Positions 39,730 to 52,350 of a stretch of 64,000 nt of DNA are shown here, piece by piece. Below the pieces are notes generated by a model. The model was given only the letters and a program-made list of their open reading frames with translations, was not told where the DNA came from and did no database searches. A program made the position numbers and the translations under genes. Origin of the DNA: Formicarius rufipectus. Lineage: Eukaryota; Chordata; Aves; Passeriformes; Formicariidae. The stretch lies in NCBI GenBank assembly GCA_013399695.1, contig VXAU01000295.1, positions 845,103 through 909,102 of the forward strand, written 5' to 3'. How positions within the stretch are numbered: position 1 is the first letter of the stretch; each line of letters begins with the position of its first letter.

Positions 39730-39829
39730 GTATAAAGATTTGTGTGATACAGCAGCAGGAGAGAAGAAGTTGCCTGCCAAGGAGAGATGCCGTCTTGTTC
39801 TTCAGCAGTGTAAATTACAAGGCTGGCAG
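39730..39829 (+). CDS. MYO16: MYO16 exon 7 of window: converter
   Basis: A 100-nt exon encoding residues 298 (split Arg) to 331: RYKDLCDTAAGEKK, then CRLVLQQCKLQGWQ. It continues FLSRY of exon 6 and forms the middle of the converter, the module that rotates the lever arm. The RYK start and the LVLQ-x-C-x-L helix have counterparts in other myosins. The acceptor is tttttctag, the donor cag/gtttgt (a weak GTTTGT consensus); entry phase 2, exit phase 0. The exon is isolated between two very large introns, but its frame and both junctions agree with its neighbours. Confidence 0.94.
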
Positions 39830-40313
39830 GTTTGTAATCTTCAAAGCAATTAAAATATCATTCTTTAAACAAGATAGCTGAGTCACTTCCATTGTGGCAA
39901 GCCACCAGATCCTTTGCAACAGTATATTCTTTTGAGATTTAATATATGCTTTAGTATATTATCAGAGTGATTTTCTGATTTTTCTAGAATATGAGTAGCT
40001 GTGATCATTGTGTCAAAAAAATCAGTGTATTCTCGTGGGAAGAAGAGTCTTTCAATTAAGCATGCTACACTGTGTCAAGTTTTTAAGATATTTGATATAT
40101 ACATTTTAGTGGTTGAATGGTTCCTGAATTACAAAAAAGCCCTACATATTTTCTTTCCTTAAAATCCTATGCTAAATGCTATACTGTCAAAATAGGGGAG
40201 ACACAAAACAAGTAATTAGTATTTCCTGTCTAGCCAATGCCTTTGTAGATGCCAGCATGCTGCTCCACAGATATACCAGAGTACCTGGGGTTGCTGTACA
40301 TCAAGTGAAGCTG

Positions 40314-40446
40314 AAAAAAAAAAAAAAAAAACAAAAAACAACAACAACAACAACAACAAAAAAAAACCAAACAAACAAAAAAAACCAAAAACAAACAAAC
40401 AAACAAACAAACAAACAAAAAACAAAGAAAAAAAACCAAGAAAAAA
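40314..40446. repeat. Compound microsatellite: poly-A, (CAA)n, (CAAA)n
   Basis: About 18 A residues lead into seven caa units, then A-rich caaa arrays including a run of seven caaa, over about 130 bp. It is the longest simple repeat in the window, and the open frames through it are artefacts. On the minus strand it is a T-rich tract. Confidence 0.92.
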
Positions 40447-42233
40447 GCACCAAACACTGAGCAGGAAACTCTCAGCTTCCTATCCCATCTTCTTACCTGA
40501 TTTATATTGTACTTAATTCTCATCAGCATGAGCATTGCAAGGTGAATGTCTCCATTTGTCCAGGGTACTCAGTCATCTCCTTTGGGTAGTTTTGTAATTA
40601 AGCAAAATTGGTTTCTTGAGCATATGTACTATCTAAAGAAAATGGTCTTTCCTTGCACAGTATAGAATCTGTTGTGCAGAAATGAAGCTTTCTATGACTT
40701 ACTGTGTACAGCATTCTTTCAGGTCACATGAGCTTCAGAGTCAGACCTGTTTCCAGCCTAGGACTGAAATCTATTTCACAAGAGAGCATCCAGACCAGTT
40801 TCAGGGACAAGTATGAAGTTTGTGGACTGGACAGATGTTGGGGCACTCCTATAGGCTTCTTTGATTTTGGAGTCTTCTAATTCATGTATGACCTCTAAGT
40901 GTTAAGATGTCTGGAAAAAGTTTCTGCAACTGCTTATGAAGGACAAGGACTACGTCACACTCTATACTATGAGTCTTAGTGGCCCAGATTCCTTAGTAGT
41001 TACAGCAACGAAGGTAGGCCTCCCACTAGGCTGGGAGCACACGTGCAGAATCACCTGCATTTAGGCACTTAAGAAAACTTGTCTTTCATCAAATTACTGT
41101 AAAGGTTCTATTTTGGTCACTAAAGGAAATAGCAGGCACATACAGCCCCACTCTCAATAGCAAAGACCCTGAAAAAGATAATATGCAACCAGACTTGCTT
41201 TCCCTGCCCAGGTTTCTTAAGTCAGCTCTGGTCTATGTTCTGCATCCTGGACAGAAGGTTTCCTATGAAAAAAAAGCAATCATTAATGTCTAGAAACTTT
41301 ATCTTTCCTTACAAGTGCCTGGAGATGAGAGTACCACTCACCTTCAGAACTTGTATGGAGCTACAAACTGGACATTGGGCAAAAGCTATGTAACAGTAAT
41401 TGCACAGTGTGCTCCAGTCATGAAGTACAGAGCAGGGTGCCTGTGAAGTTTATTTCCCCTGGAGCCAAGAACCAGCCTTACAGCACAAAAAAAGCAATTG
41501 GCCATCAGTGAAAGCCTAGAGCTAAAGACTAGTGATTCTGTTGTGATTGGCATTTGAAAAAAAGCCTGAAACCTTGGAAGACAAAAAATGTTAAAGTTGT
41601 GAAACAGAGTCCTTCTATCATGCAGAAGACTGAAGCCTGTGATCTCAAAGAGATTTTAGAGATTCTGACTCCAAAATCTCATTAACACCAGGAGGAGTCA
41701 GATGCAAAACTACCACAGTGCATAATGCATTGTCCTTCAAACCAGAAAGGAAGAAAACTCTTCAGAGACATTGATAAGTTAAATGGAATAGGAAGGCTTG
41801 GGAGTGAGAGTTGTGCCATTGTCACTTAGTGACTAAGAAGCACACAGCAATAAATTAAAGGAACAAGGTCTGAAAAAATGAGTGACGTTCTCCATACACC
41901 TTTTTGAAGCCACAGAAAGCTGTGACAAAAAAATGGAAAGATGAAAATCATAGAAGAAAATTTTAGGAGAAAATTCACTCAAGTTCAATTTATTAAATGC
42001 CCAGTGAATATAAACTTGATACCAATGTATTTTGTATAGGTGATGCAAAACCATATACCCAACTAACAGCAGTAGTGACTAATATCTGTGTCACATAATG
42101 TCTCTTTCTCTGTTATCTTTTTGATTCATTTGACTGATCATGAAAGTTGAACTTTAAATAACAAATTAGATGAGAAAGCTTACACAATCTGCAGTTGTCA
42201 TGGGTGCTCTCTATGCTTTTACAGCAGAGGACT

Positions 42234-42303
42234 CTGAAAAAAAGGAAGAAAAAGTTTTAAAGAGAGAAGGAGGGAGGAGGAAAGGGAAGAAGAAAAGGAG
42301 TTA
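42234..42303. repeat. Purine-rich tract
   Basis: Almost pure A/G over about 70 bp, with gagaaggagggaggaggaaa at its core. Confidence 0.85.
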
Positions 42304-43160
42304 AGGAGCAGGAATGATGTCAGTTAGCAAAGTCAGAAGAAAGGAGTCATCTATAGCGCATCACTAAAAATCATCCAAGAAGCAGAGGGTTGCACATATA
42401 ACCAGTCTATTCAGCCACTGTTGCCAGCAGTAACTGCTTCAAATGAGTCACTGCTGAAACTGAAAATCTGTTTGTTGCAGGGGTTCATGAATAAATCAAA
42501 AATTGTCTTCCTCAACATTGTTACCTGCAATTCCCTGAAGAGTTGTTGCAAATTCAGGTAGATAAATCGACCAAAAAGTAACTAGAATAGCCTCATCAAA
42601 GATGATGATGTTTAGAAGAAAGCAAAGCACATCTGAAATCAACCTCCTGCTTATATGCTGTCATCAGGAGATGAGTTTGTCAATAAACTCCCCAACAGAG
42701 AGAGGGAAAGACTGGACTTTTTAACTGACTAAATCTGGATGATACTTAAACTTCCTTCTCATAATGTACCTCACCATCCCATTTTGAGAAAGGTGATATT
42801 ATCCTGGAGGAGGGGAAAGGGTTCTGAAGTAAAAGCCCAAAATGTGTAAAGAAAATAATTGCTTTGTATTTATTTCCTGCTTAACAATTTATCTTTTCCT
42901 TCCCACATAAGCTGTGTTTGGAGAGTGTTTTACTAACCAGCAAAACAACAAACCCCAGACCCTACCCACAGAACAAGCTCTTTTTTTTCTTGTAAATCAT
43001 GCAGTCTGTTTAGAAACAGAGAAAAAGCACACAAGATCCAATACCAGAGTCAAATTTTGGTTTATTTTGTACCATTTAGCAGAGAATAAGAACAAACACT
43101 ATCAGGTAGCCAATGCCTGGTGCTTGATTCTGCAGCTCCTGTATTAGATGAAAGTATTTA

Positions 43161-44420
43161 TTATCACAGAATCATAGAATCATTAAGGTTGGAAAAGATC
43201 TCTAAGATCACTGAGTCGAGTCTTTGACCAAACACCACCACATCAACTGGACCACAGCACTAAGTGCCGTGTTTAGTTGTTTCTTGAGCACTTCCAGGCA
43301 TGATGACTCCACCACATGCCTGGGCAGCCTGTTCTGATTTTTAGCCACTCCTTCAGTGAAAAACTTATTCCTGATGTCCAATCTGAACCTCCCCTGACAT
43401 AACTTGAGGACATTTCCTTTTATCCTATCACTGGTTACCTGAGAGATGAGGCTGACCTCCATGTTGCCATAACCTTGTTTCAGGTACTTACAGAGAGTGA
43501 CAAGGTCTGTCCTCAGCCTACTTTTCTGCAGGCTGAACAACCATAGTTCCCTCAGCTGCTTCTCACAGGACTCGTGCTTCAGACCCTTCACCAGCTCTAT
43601 TTCCCTTCTCTGGGTATGCTCCAGCACCTCTTGTAGTGAGGGGCCCAAAACTGAACACAGTACTTTAGGCGTGGCCTCACCAGTGCCAAGTTCAGGAGAA
43701 CAATCATTTCCTTAGTCCTGCTGACCACCCTATTTTTGATACAAGTCAGGATGCCATTGGCCTTCTTGGTCACCTGGGCACACTTCTGTCTCATGTTCAG
43801 CCGCCTGTTGACCAGCACCCCAAGGTCCTTTGATAAATGATGGAGAGCAGCTTACCAAAATCTTCTGCTAACTCCCTTATCCCTGTAGGATGGATTCCAT
43901 CCAGTCTCATAGACCTGTGAGCATCTAAGTGGCTTAGAAGGTCACTACCTACTTGCTCCTGGATTACAGGGGTTCTATTCTGTTCACTGATGCTGTCTAC
44001 CATCTCAGAGGACTGGCTGCCCTGAAGATAACTTTTCTGTTGAAAACTGAGGCAAAGGAAGCATTAAGTATCTCAGTCTTTTCTTCTTTGCATCCAATAA
44101 AGGACAAAGACTTTCCTTGGCCCTCTTTTTAATGTATTTATAATGTTAATGTATTTATAGAAAATTTTTATTATCTTTCCCAGCGTGGCCAGATTGAGTT
44201 TTAGCTGGGCTTTTGACTTTCTGATTGTCTCTCTACATGACCTAGCAACTTCCTTATGTTCTTTCTGGTTTGCCTGCCCCTTCTTCCAAAGGTCTGAACT
44301 CTCTTTTTTCCCCCTGAGTTCCAGCAGAAGCTCCCTGTTAAGCCAGGCTGGTCTTCTTCCCCACTGGCTCATTGTTCATCACATAGGGATGGAAGTGTTG
44401 ATAGCTTTATGAAATGTCGC
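43161..44420 (-). mobile_element. CR1 LINE, antisense, with a large internal deletion
   Basis: The plus-strand start atcacagaatcatagaatca is the inverted CR1 tail. Going up the coordinates, the minus strand reads the ORF2 C-terminus (RFRLDIRNKFFTEGV, KGLEHESCEKQLREL, ALVRPRLKYCVQFWAPHYK, LGVLVNRRLNM) up to about 43830. It then switches directly to the N-terminal RT part (LLSHLDAHRSMRLDGIHP, IRELAEDFGKLLSIIYQ) and the upstream linker (RRPAWLNREL, DLWKKGQANQKEHKEVAR) to about 44420. The central RT, including the catalytic region, is missing. Several frameshifts confirm it is dead. The outer 44.4-kb boundary is approximate. Confidence 0.9.
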
Positions 44421-46567
44421 TGTTCCTTGGGTAAGCTGAGCTGGAGATAACTAAACTGGGACAATAAAATAGCTGTTTCATTGAAGCTGACCTTGTATGC
44501 AGTTTCAGTGATGTAGTTAGCTTAACTACTGGAATTATGAAAGTGCAAACCTACTAGTGAAAGGCACTTTTTATATCCTTGACTCTGTGTGCAGCCTTGA
44601 TAAGGTATTCTTTCAGCTTAAATGTATTCTTGATCACTGCAAGCTTAGCTACTTGCTGTGACTTTTAAGCACATCCGATAAAATCATATTTGTGAATCAA
44701 AACAAACCATTGCTACTCCAGGCAGAGTGAAGTAATAGACTTGTTTAACCTCTGGAGAAGTCAGTGAGTGTTTTGCCGTTAAATTTAGAAGAAGACAGAT
44801 ATTTAGTCACTTTAGAGTTAAATTGAGTGGATGGTCCATGTAAAGCAGAATATCCTGCTCTCCAGAACATCTGAAGGTCTTTATATTAGGAAATCCACAT
44901 TTTCAGTGTTGTCTTCACTTACTGCCATGCAGTGATGCATTACCTAAGCAAAATCTACCATCCCAATAGCATGACTTAACTTGCAAACATTATCATGCTT
45001 TTGGAGAAGTACAGAGCACAAACAGTCCTTGGCTCTTTTTACTGACATAAGGAAACTTTCATTTGTTTGGATTATCATTCCTCACACTGTTAAGCTTGCA
45101 AATATAAATTCAATAAAAAAGAGTTAGCTCATAGCTTACTGAGCTTTCTCATCAAAACTTGGAGCTCTGCATTTTGTTTGGCTGAGCTCAGTGGTCTGCA
45201 ATTAACCCTTCTCAGTTACTTCAAATGGAGCTTGCTGAAATGCAAACAACTTGTATTATACCAGAAGAAAAACAAAACATCAATTTAATTTGGTCTTCCT
45301 AGCCATCACATCTACTAAATAGAAGCTCTGCAAAGGTCAGACTTCACTGAAAGTGAGTCTTTCAGAATCTGACTGCTAAAAATGCCTGTTAAAATATAGC
45401 AATCCTTAAAAATGTCTAATAAAAGTTTTGTCTTCTACTTTTTAGCCTTCTTTTACTAACCCCCAATGATTTCTTCTTACCTGTAGTCCTGAATTCTGAG
45501 CACAAGTGATCACTCACTTTGCCAAGAGTAAGACAAATCTTACATTTGAAATGGGGTGATCCAAAGACTCATCAGGTATGAAACAAACAGTACCAGAAGA
45601 GTTAGTCAAAGTGTTTTTATGAAGCTCCAAATCAACATCAGGTAGTTGCATGACATGGACAATCTGATAATCCCAGTTCACCTTTTTACAGCTATAGACA
45701 CTGCTGAAGTTGTTTCAGGAGCCAGCAGTGTTTCTGTAGAAATGATCCATGCCAGTGTGGAGCTGTATTATCAAAATTCCACTTAAGAAGAATGTTAATG
45801 CAAAGAATAAGCCCTCAATAATGGGAAATCCCAGAAGTCCATCTAGAGATTTTTAATTCTTCTAAAACTTCTAGAACTGCAGAGATAAAGCAAAGTCTGA
45901 TCCACAGTTCTTACCAGTCAGTGAGAGAACCATACTTCACTACTGATCTATGGGTGTTTCATTTATTGATAAAGCTGTCTTTAAGTATTTTTCAATTGCG
46001 GTGTATTAATATACAATATTAGCATACAAGTGTCCTTTTTGGGATAAGTATATTTATGATTAAATAGCAGAACATAGAATATAAGTGGCATATGATTAAA
46101 TCATAGAAATGAGCAGAAGTATATGAAATCATACATAAGTTAATTTTATGCTTAGTTCAGGGAGTGTCTTAAGTTATTTTGAAACAGAACTATTTATTTT
46201 GGCTAAGAATTAAAGTGGTTACACTATGTGAGTTGTTTTGTACTTGATATGCTGAAGTACTACAGTACTTTGCAAGAAATCTAATATTTAAGAGATTCTT
46301 ACCTCTTTTTTTTCCCCTCAAGTAGGAAAACTGTAGTGCTCATAAATTGTATGCCAGTTCATTCATTTGTTATTTAGTAATTTTAACTGTGTTGGAAGAC
46401 TATTTCCTGTTTGTTTTGAATATATTACTTTAAGAGTCAATTATACTTTTTAGGCAATTAAAAAAAAAATCCAGAGGGGTTTCCAGACTAACAGACAACT
46501 ATGAAAACACCAGTGTGTATTCTTCCTTCACATTTTGAATAATGTCAGTAAAACTATATTGTCCCAT

Positions 46568-46592
46568 TATATATATATATTTTTTTTTTTTC
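46568..46592. repeat. (TA)n plus poly-T microsatellite
   Basis: About six ta units followed by 12 T. It is followed by catttcag, which resembles an acceptor but has no plausible exon behind it. Confidence 0.85.
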
Positions 46593-46954
46593 ATTTCAGC
46601 ACCCCACTGTATACTGAAAATAATTTGCTAGTAGCAGAAATCACCAGAGAGTGAGTTTGGACCTCACCAGTACTAGCAAAAGACTGGCCTAGGCAAGCCA
46701 CTGCACACAAGCTTTCTCAGTAGCTTTGTGCCACACACTACGAGTCCATCCTATCCCCTCAGTCAGAAAAGAGTATGGATGGTTTACTTTGACCTCTGAA
46801 TTCTCACATGCTCTCATTCTTTCAACACAAAGCTCTATTTTTTGTTCCTATTTCTGGGTTTTTTCCCCTCTAGAACGTATTTCTTTATCCACCCTTTGGG
46901 TTTTGCATATTATTAGTCCTGCTAACTCTTCATTTCCTTTCTGATATCTTTTAC

Positions 46955-47050
46955 AGCTCAAATCTGGATTCCATGTCTCATCCCTCTTTCTCTCTCCCCC
47001 CCACCGCTCCTGTCCTCCCATCTCTTCTGACACTTTTCTCTTGTTTTCTT
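46955..47050. repeat. Pyrimidine-rich stretch
   Basis: C/T-rich over about 95 bp with ctctttctctctcccccccc at its core. Confidence 0.75.
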
Positions 47051-48178
47051 CACTTAATTTAACTTTTCTAGATATTCTGCGTCATATTTTATCCCAGTCT
47101 TCATTCCATCTTTGTTTAGGATTAATTTTCCAGTCTCCACCTCAGGATTTACTTTCTGTGCCATTGTTGTCCTGTTGCCTGTATTTCTCAGCTTATACCA
47201 AGAGACACTTTCATATGGTTTCTTTTGTGTCACAAATGAATGGATAGGTTCAGTTTAGGAATGATATCATAGAGCAGGCCTGGGAAGGAGGCTATACCAC
47301 TACATTTTGATGCTGTGGCTATTTCTAGAATTTTGAAAACTGGAATGATAGATCCAGTAAATGCCAAGATCCCATGAGATAGAACTGGAGTTGGGTTTTC
47401 TCCACTGAGTGTTTCTTACATGCATCTTGTATTTCCTGATCGCTTCCTTTCCTGTAAGGCAGTTCTTGTTGCCTCACTAGTGTGAAGAACTGTGAGATTT
47501 GTACAGCTTTTGAAAAAGGAATGACCATTTTTGTGCCCTTTCCCAGAAAGTTAAATGACAATTTTTCTCCCTAAAGTCCAGGTCTTGACAAGTGCTCACT
47601 TAAGTGCTTGGTGTCATTTGCGTGAACACCTGACTACTCACATACTTGTTATTAAGACCATGTATAATCTACGCTAAAATGTAGGTTTATTCATAAGGTC
47701 ACCAGTTTGCAGAGACTAAGGAGGACTCTTAAAATGTATGATGAAAGGCTAATAAAAATAGAGAGTAAACCTTTAAAAATAACATTTCAGTCCTTAAAGA
47801 TCAGTGCCCCATAAATGTGTTTGTCACTACATTTTTACAGACATGTACACTGCAAGAAGACACGTTTTACAATAGTTTTAAGGCTTTTTTCTACATTTCA
47901 TTAATGCACTGTGAAAATGTGTGTCATTGTGTAAAATATCATTAGATTATAGTTCTCTATCTTTTGTAGGTAGCTATTTTGAAAGTACTGCCAGAAACAC
48001 ACAGCACTCCCACAAATTGCCTTTTTTAAACTAAAGAACAGCTTTACAGATTCCCTTGACACCTATTAAGTATGAGCTAATACTGCCTCCATGCCACCTA
48101 CACACCATCTCAGCATCCATTCCATAGTTTTGAATGTCTGTACTTCTACATCCTACACCTTTTCTGTAAAATTAAAGG

Positions 48179-48303
48179 AAAAAAAAAAAAGAAAAAAAAA
48201 AGATAAAAAGAAGGAAAAGAAAGAACAGCTCCCTCCCATTCTTTCTCCTTCCTTCCAGGAAAAAGAGAAAAAAAAAAAAAAAAAAAAAGAAAAGAAAAAA
48301 AGG
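48179..48303. repeat. A/G-rich low-complexity tract (two blocks)
   Basis: Two A-rich blocks with scattered G (48179-48229 and 48260-48301), separated by a short pyrimidine stretch of ctccttccttcc type. The lysine-rich open frame across it has no coding value. Confidence 0.88.
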
Positions 48304-50504
48304 ACGCCTGTAGCAGTAATTGAAGCTTAGGTAGTCATCAATGACAATTTTACTTAATCTTTAAAAAATGTGTCATTTTGAAAAATAACATTTAAAACCC
48401 TAATGCTTTTCTAATTAAAATAACTATGACTGTAATTCACAGATGGTTTACTTTTACAGGAACCTGAATGACATTAAAATTTCAGACTCAGATGAGAGCA
48501 CTCCGTAGTCCAGAAACTGTTGAAAAGTGAATGTTTTAGTGGAGGAATATTTGAACCTTTTTTTCCCCCCGGCGAGTGGAGAAAAATTTTGTGATTAGAG
48601 AAGAGACCAGAATTAAGACAGCTGGCAGCCTCAAAAACTGGTTTGATATCTGACACATGAAATTCCAGTATTTTTCAGTATTATTGCTTTTGCTGAACAC
48701 CAGAACTGTACAGAGAGCAGTGACACTACCTTGTTCTTGGTCAGCTTTAGAGAATATCAGATTGAGCTCAAAGACTAAAGAACACAGATCTACAGCACTA
48801 CTAACATAATCCAATGTGTTACTGCAGTTTCTGCTATACATATTTCTGTCTAGAGCTCTGCTCTCTGTAGACCTGGCAAATGATATAAAATCTAAAAATA
48901 ATTTCTATCTGAATACAAAAACTGGATTTGTATTGACATTTTATATTTCTTCATTCACTTAAAACTTATAGCAGGCTCCTACTAATGAAGCTCATAGCAT
49001 AAGTGATGCCACAATAACTCCATTTATGTTCTTCCCAGAGTGTGGGTTGACAGAAAAGAGCAGTAATGCTTTTCATGCTCCTTAGCTAGCTTCGTGACTC
49101 GGCAATGCTAGCCACTTGTAGCTAAACTGACCATAATCTTCAGCAATTGTCTTGACTGTGATTTTGTAACTGCACAGTGCAAAATGCAGTTCAGTGTTTA
49201 GCTGTGTATCAGTCATGAGACTAATTGGAAATGGGCTTGTTAATTTTGCTGTGAGCATTGCTAGTAATCAGGTCATTTTTAAGGTGTGAAAATGCAACTT
49301 TTCATCCCCTTTTCTACTGTCAGAGTGCCATAGTATTACTCTACTAAGTGGAGAAAAAAACACTCTTGAGTAATGAAGGGCAAAGGACAGAAATGAGGAA
49401 AAAGTGGATGATTTGGCATAGGTCTGAAAGAGAGGGGAAAAAAGACTCCTATGTGATGTGGAGGTTTTGTGGAAAGAAAAATTGAGGTTTAAAGAGAAAA
49501 TATAGTCAGACTAGAGGAATATAATTTTATTATGTGTTTATGTCCGGGCTTTGGTTGCCTGAAAGCTGCTCAGATAAAATGGTAATTATAATAACCATGT
49601 GATAATTTAATTACAGTTAACCATATGAATAATATTTCAGCTATTCTTACAGAAGAATTCTGGATTTAAGGTGATATAAGAAATAAGATGAAGACTTTAG
49701 TGTCCAAAGCTAGTATTAAGGCAAGGTCAGTATGTGGTTTGACAAGATGGATGAAAATGTAATTGTTTGATGAGCATTTATTTCACAATTTGGAGGGTTT
49801 AAGGACAGAGTAGATACATGTGATGGGAAGAGTCAAGATGTCCTGAAAGAAAGTTGAAGGCACAGAAGTAGAATACTTTTTGGGAAAACAGGAGAAAATT
49901 TAGATGGCTTGCTAGGAGAAGTTTGCTTGTTTGTGATGCAAGATTAGATGTCTAAAAGAGAAGCAAATTTAAACTAAAGAAGAATGTGGTTGACCACTGT
50001 TTCTCAGAGGTTTTTTTATTAAATAAGGGAGAAAAGAGTAAGATTCCTAAGGAAATTTAGCAAACAGTGGGAAAGAAGCAGCTTCCAGGATAGATGAAAG
50101 AGGAAGTCAGAGTCTAAGATAAGTAGGCAAATAGAGAATTTTGAAAGCACAGAAAGAAAAGTGAAAACTTTTGTTGGAAGTCACCGGTCAAAAAAATTAG
50201 TGTAAGAGTATGTCCCCTATGAGCAGAGTATGAGAGCACAAGTGGATCTCGATGAGATTGCCACTGATAAACATGAAGTTGAAAATTGGAAGGCATCACT
50301 CAAGATAATCAATTAAGGAAATATAAAGACATCATTTTGTGGGGGTGTCTACCATTGTAGCCACAAAGAAACAGGATCTTGGAAAATTAATATTGTTCTG
50401 AAATAATAATTCAAATTTGTGGGCAGAATGATTATTCCAGAAGAGCTTGTCTGAACAGAGGAGTTGCTATGGGATAGTTAACTTAAACTAGTATGTGTTC
50501 CCGC

Positions 50505-50571
50505 CCACAAGACGGTTGGAACTATATGATCCTTGGGCTCTCTTCCAACCCAGACTGTTCTATGATTCTAT
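50505..50571 (+). mobile_element. CR1 3' tail fragment
   Basis: A short sense-strand remnant containing acggttggaactatatgatc, ctcttccaaccc and the terminal ttctatgattctatt. This is the typical last ~65 bp of CR1. No coding part remains. Confidence 0.8.
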
Positions 50572-52253
50572 TTTTTTTGTAGCTGCACAGTTTTATAAAA
50601 TAGCTGTTCCAGGCATTTTCCACCATACAAAGAAAGTATATTCCCTATTTATGAATTTATATGATGGTAAGACAAGTAAAATGTGTTTTTTATCACCTTA
50701 CCTCTACGCATTTTGTTATTATTCAAAAGGGACTATTTTACTGGGAAAAGAGATACTAACAGAAAAAAATAATTAGAAAACATTCCAGTTTTGCCATTTG
50801 AGTGCATGTGATTTTAACTAAAAGACTAACAGTTGCATCATCATCATCTGTCAGCTCAAACTTGAACATTGCAGACTTTTAAAAGCATTTGATTGAAAAT
50901 AGCTCTCTAGACTGAAGAGAGGGGAAGCCAAGGGACAAAAACATGCCCTAGTCATTTCTGAATTTTGTTAATGGAGTTTAGACATGATATGTATGTCCTG
51001 GCTATCTGTAGTTCCACATTATCAGGATATATATCTGACAGTGCTTGGATTAAAAACAATGAGTTGAAAAGCTGTGCAAATAACTCTGCTAATACCTGTC
51101 TCCCAGATCTAAACTAAAAAACACAGCAGGATGGTTCAGTGAGCTTGTGAGCTGGAGACAAGCAAGAGTTAGAATGAATTTCTGTGATTTCAACAAGACT
51201 CATATTAAATAATCAGTATGCCTGTTAGCCATACAAAATTAATAGTTGTGTAGAACTAGAATCTTCACTGGGTGGCACAGTTCTCTGTTACTTGTCCTTT
51301 TATTTTTAAGAATTGAAGGTAAGTTTCTTCTACAGAATTCTTGAGAAGAAAAATTTTTTTTTTTTCAGTTAACTGGTTTTAGAGTTGCTAGGTTGTATGT
51401 GGTTTCGGGTTTTTTTTAAAGGATATTAGAAAGGAATGCTTTTGAAGACAATACAGAAAATAAGTTTAAAGTATTGCTGCAGCTTGTTCAGAAGGTATCA
51501 AAAGAAAGGTGTTTTGATCTAATGAGCCACATTTGTCTGTAAAGGGGTAAAATCATCTAATAATATAATAGTTGTTATTTCAAGAACTAGATGAATTAAA
51601 CCAAGCTACTACACAACAGCAGAATATGATCATACACTCAATCAATACTGAGGAGATTATTTTTCAAAATTGTATCCCTCTGTTTCTGTCTGCTTAGCCT
51701 TGATTCTAAAAGGAGACCCACAACACAGCTTCAGTAGGAAAGGCTGGGAACTAGGATACATAATTTTACTGGATATTAGAAATCATTGTCACTAATGACA
51801 GTGAGCTTCTCCCATCTTCCAACTTTAGTTACATTCTTCCTGTTCCACAAATGGCAAATGTTACCATTTCCTTCTCCTCATGGGTTTATGTCTTGTCACC
51901 TTTCTCCATTCACATACCCCTCTGCTTTGTAAAAGCTACATTCTATTTTCTATTATGTTGTTATTCAGAATGCTTTTTTCCCCAACTGGTCTTTAACTTG
52001 AAGACTGTAGTATTTTTCTGGATTTTTTTTTAATTGAAGTGGAACTACATGTCTGGCAGTTTGTTCGTCCTTTCCAAATACATCTTTTATTCAACCAAGT
52101 GATACTGCCTCACTGTTGAAGAATTGTTGTACTGTTCCTAAATTGCAGGTCTTATTTCAACCCTTTCGTGGATTTTAAACATATCATTGTTATTTCCCTA
52201 TGGTATTTTGGCCACTTTTGTTAATGAATGTTTATCTGATGTTTCTATTCTAG

Positions 52254-52350
52254 ATAGGAGTCCGAAAAGTGTTTCTTAAGTACTGGCAGGCTGACCATCT
52301 CAATGATTTGTGCCTTCAGCTTCAGAAGAAGATTATAACCTGCCAAAAAG
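52254..52350 (+). CDS. MYO16: MYO16 exon 8 of window: converter end and start of IQ helix
   Basis: A 97-nt exon encoding residues 332-363 plus one base: IGVRKVFLKYW, then LCLQLQKKIITCQK. The G-x-x-KVFLK string is the end of the motor (GxTKVFFK/LR in most myosins). The following amphipathic helix opens the lever arm and contains the first residues of the IQ motif (CQK, 361-363). The acceptor is ttctattctag, the donor aaag/gtaaca, and the exit phase is 1. The split codon g/tt gives the valine after CQK and continues the IQ motif into exon 9. Confidence 0.95.

Larger units (their letters stand above)
39830..52253 (+). other. Intron 7 (12.4 kb)
   Basis: Non-coding, from donor gtttgt to acceptor attctag. 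It contains an A-rich compound microsatellite (40314-40446), a purine tract (42234-42303), an internally deleted antisense CR1 (43161-44420), a pyrimidine tract (46955-47050), an A/G tract (48179-48303) and a CR1 tail (50505-50571). No second gene recognised. The segment 41.0-42.9 kb is somewhat purine-rich and may be old repeat, but I cannot assign it. Confidence 0.8.

Noticed and set aside
40176..40535. Lys/Thr/Asn-rich frame and Phe/Leu-rich antisense frames
   Set aside because: They are translations of the A-rich compound microsatellite.
46585..46680. TA/T tract followed by catttcag, like a splice acceptor
   Set aside because: The following sequence meets stops quickly in the needed frames, and exon 7 joins exon 8 without an extra exon.
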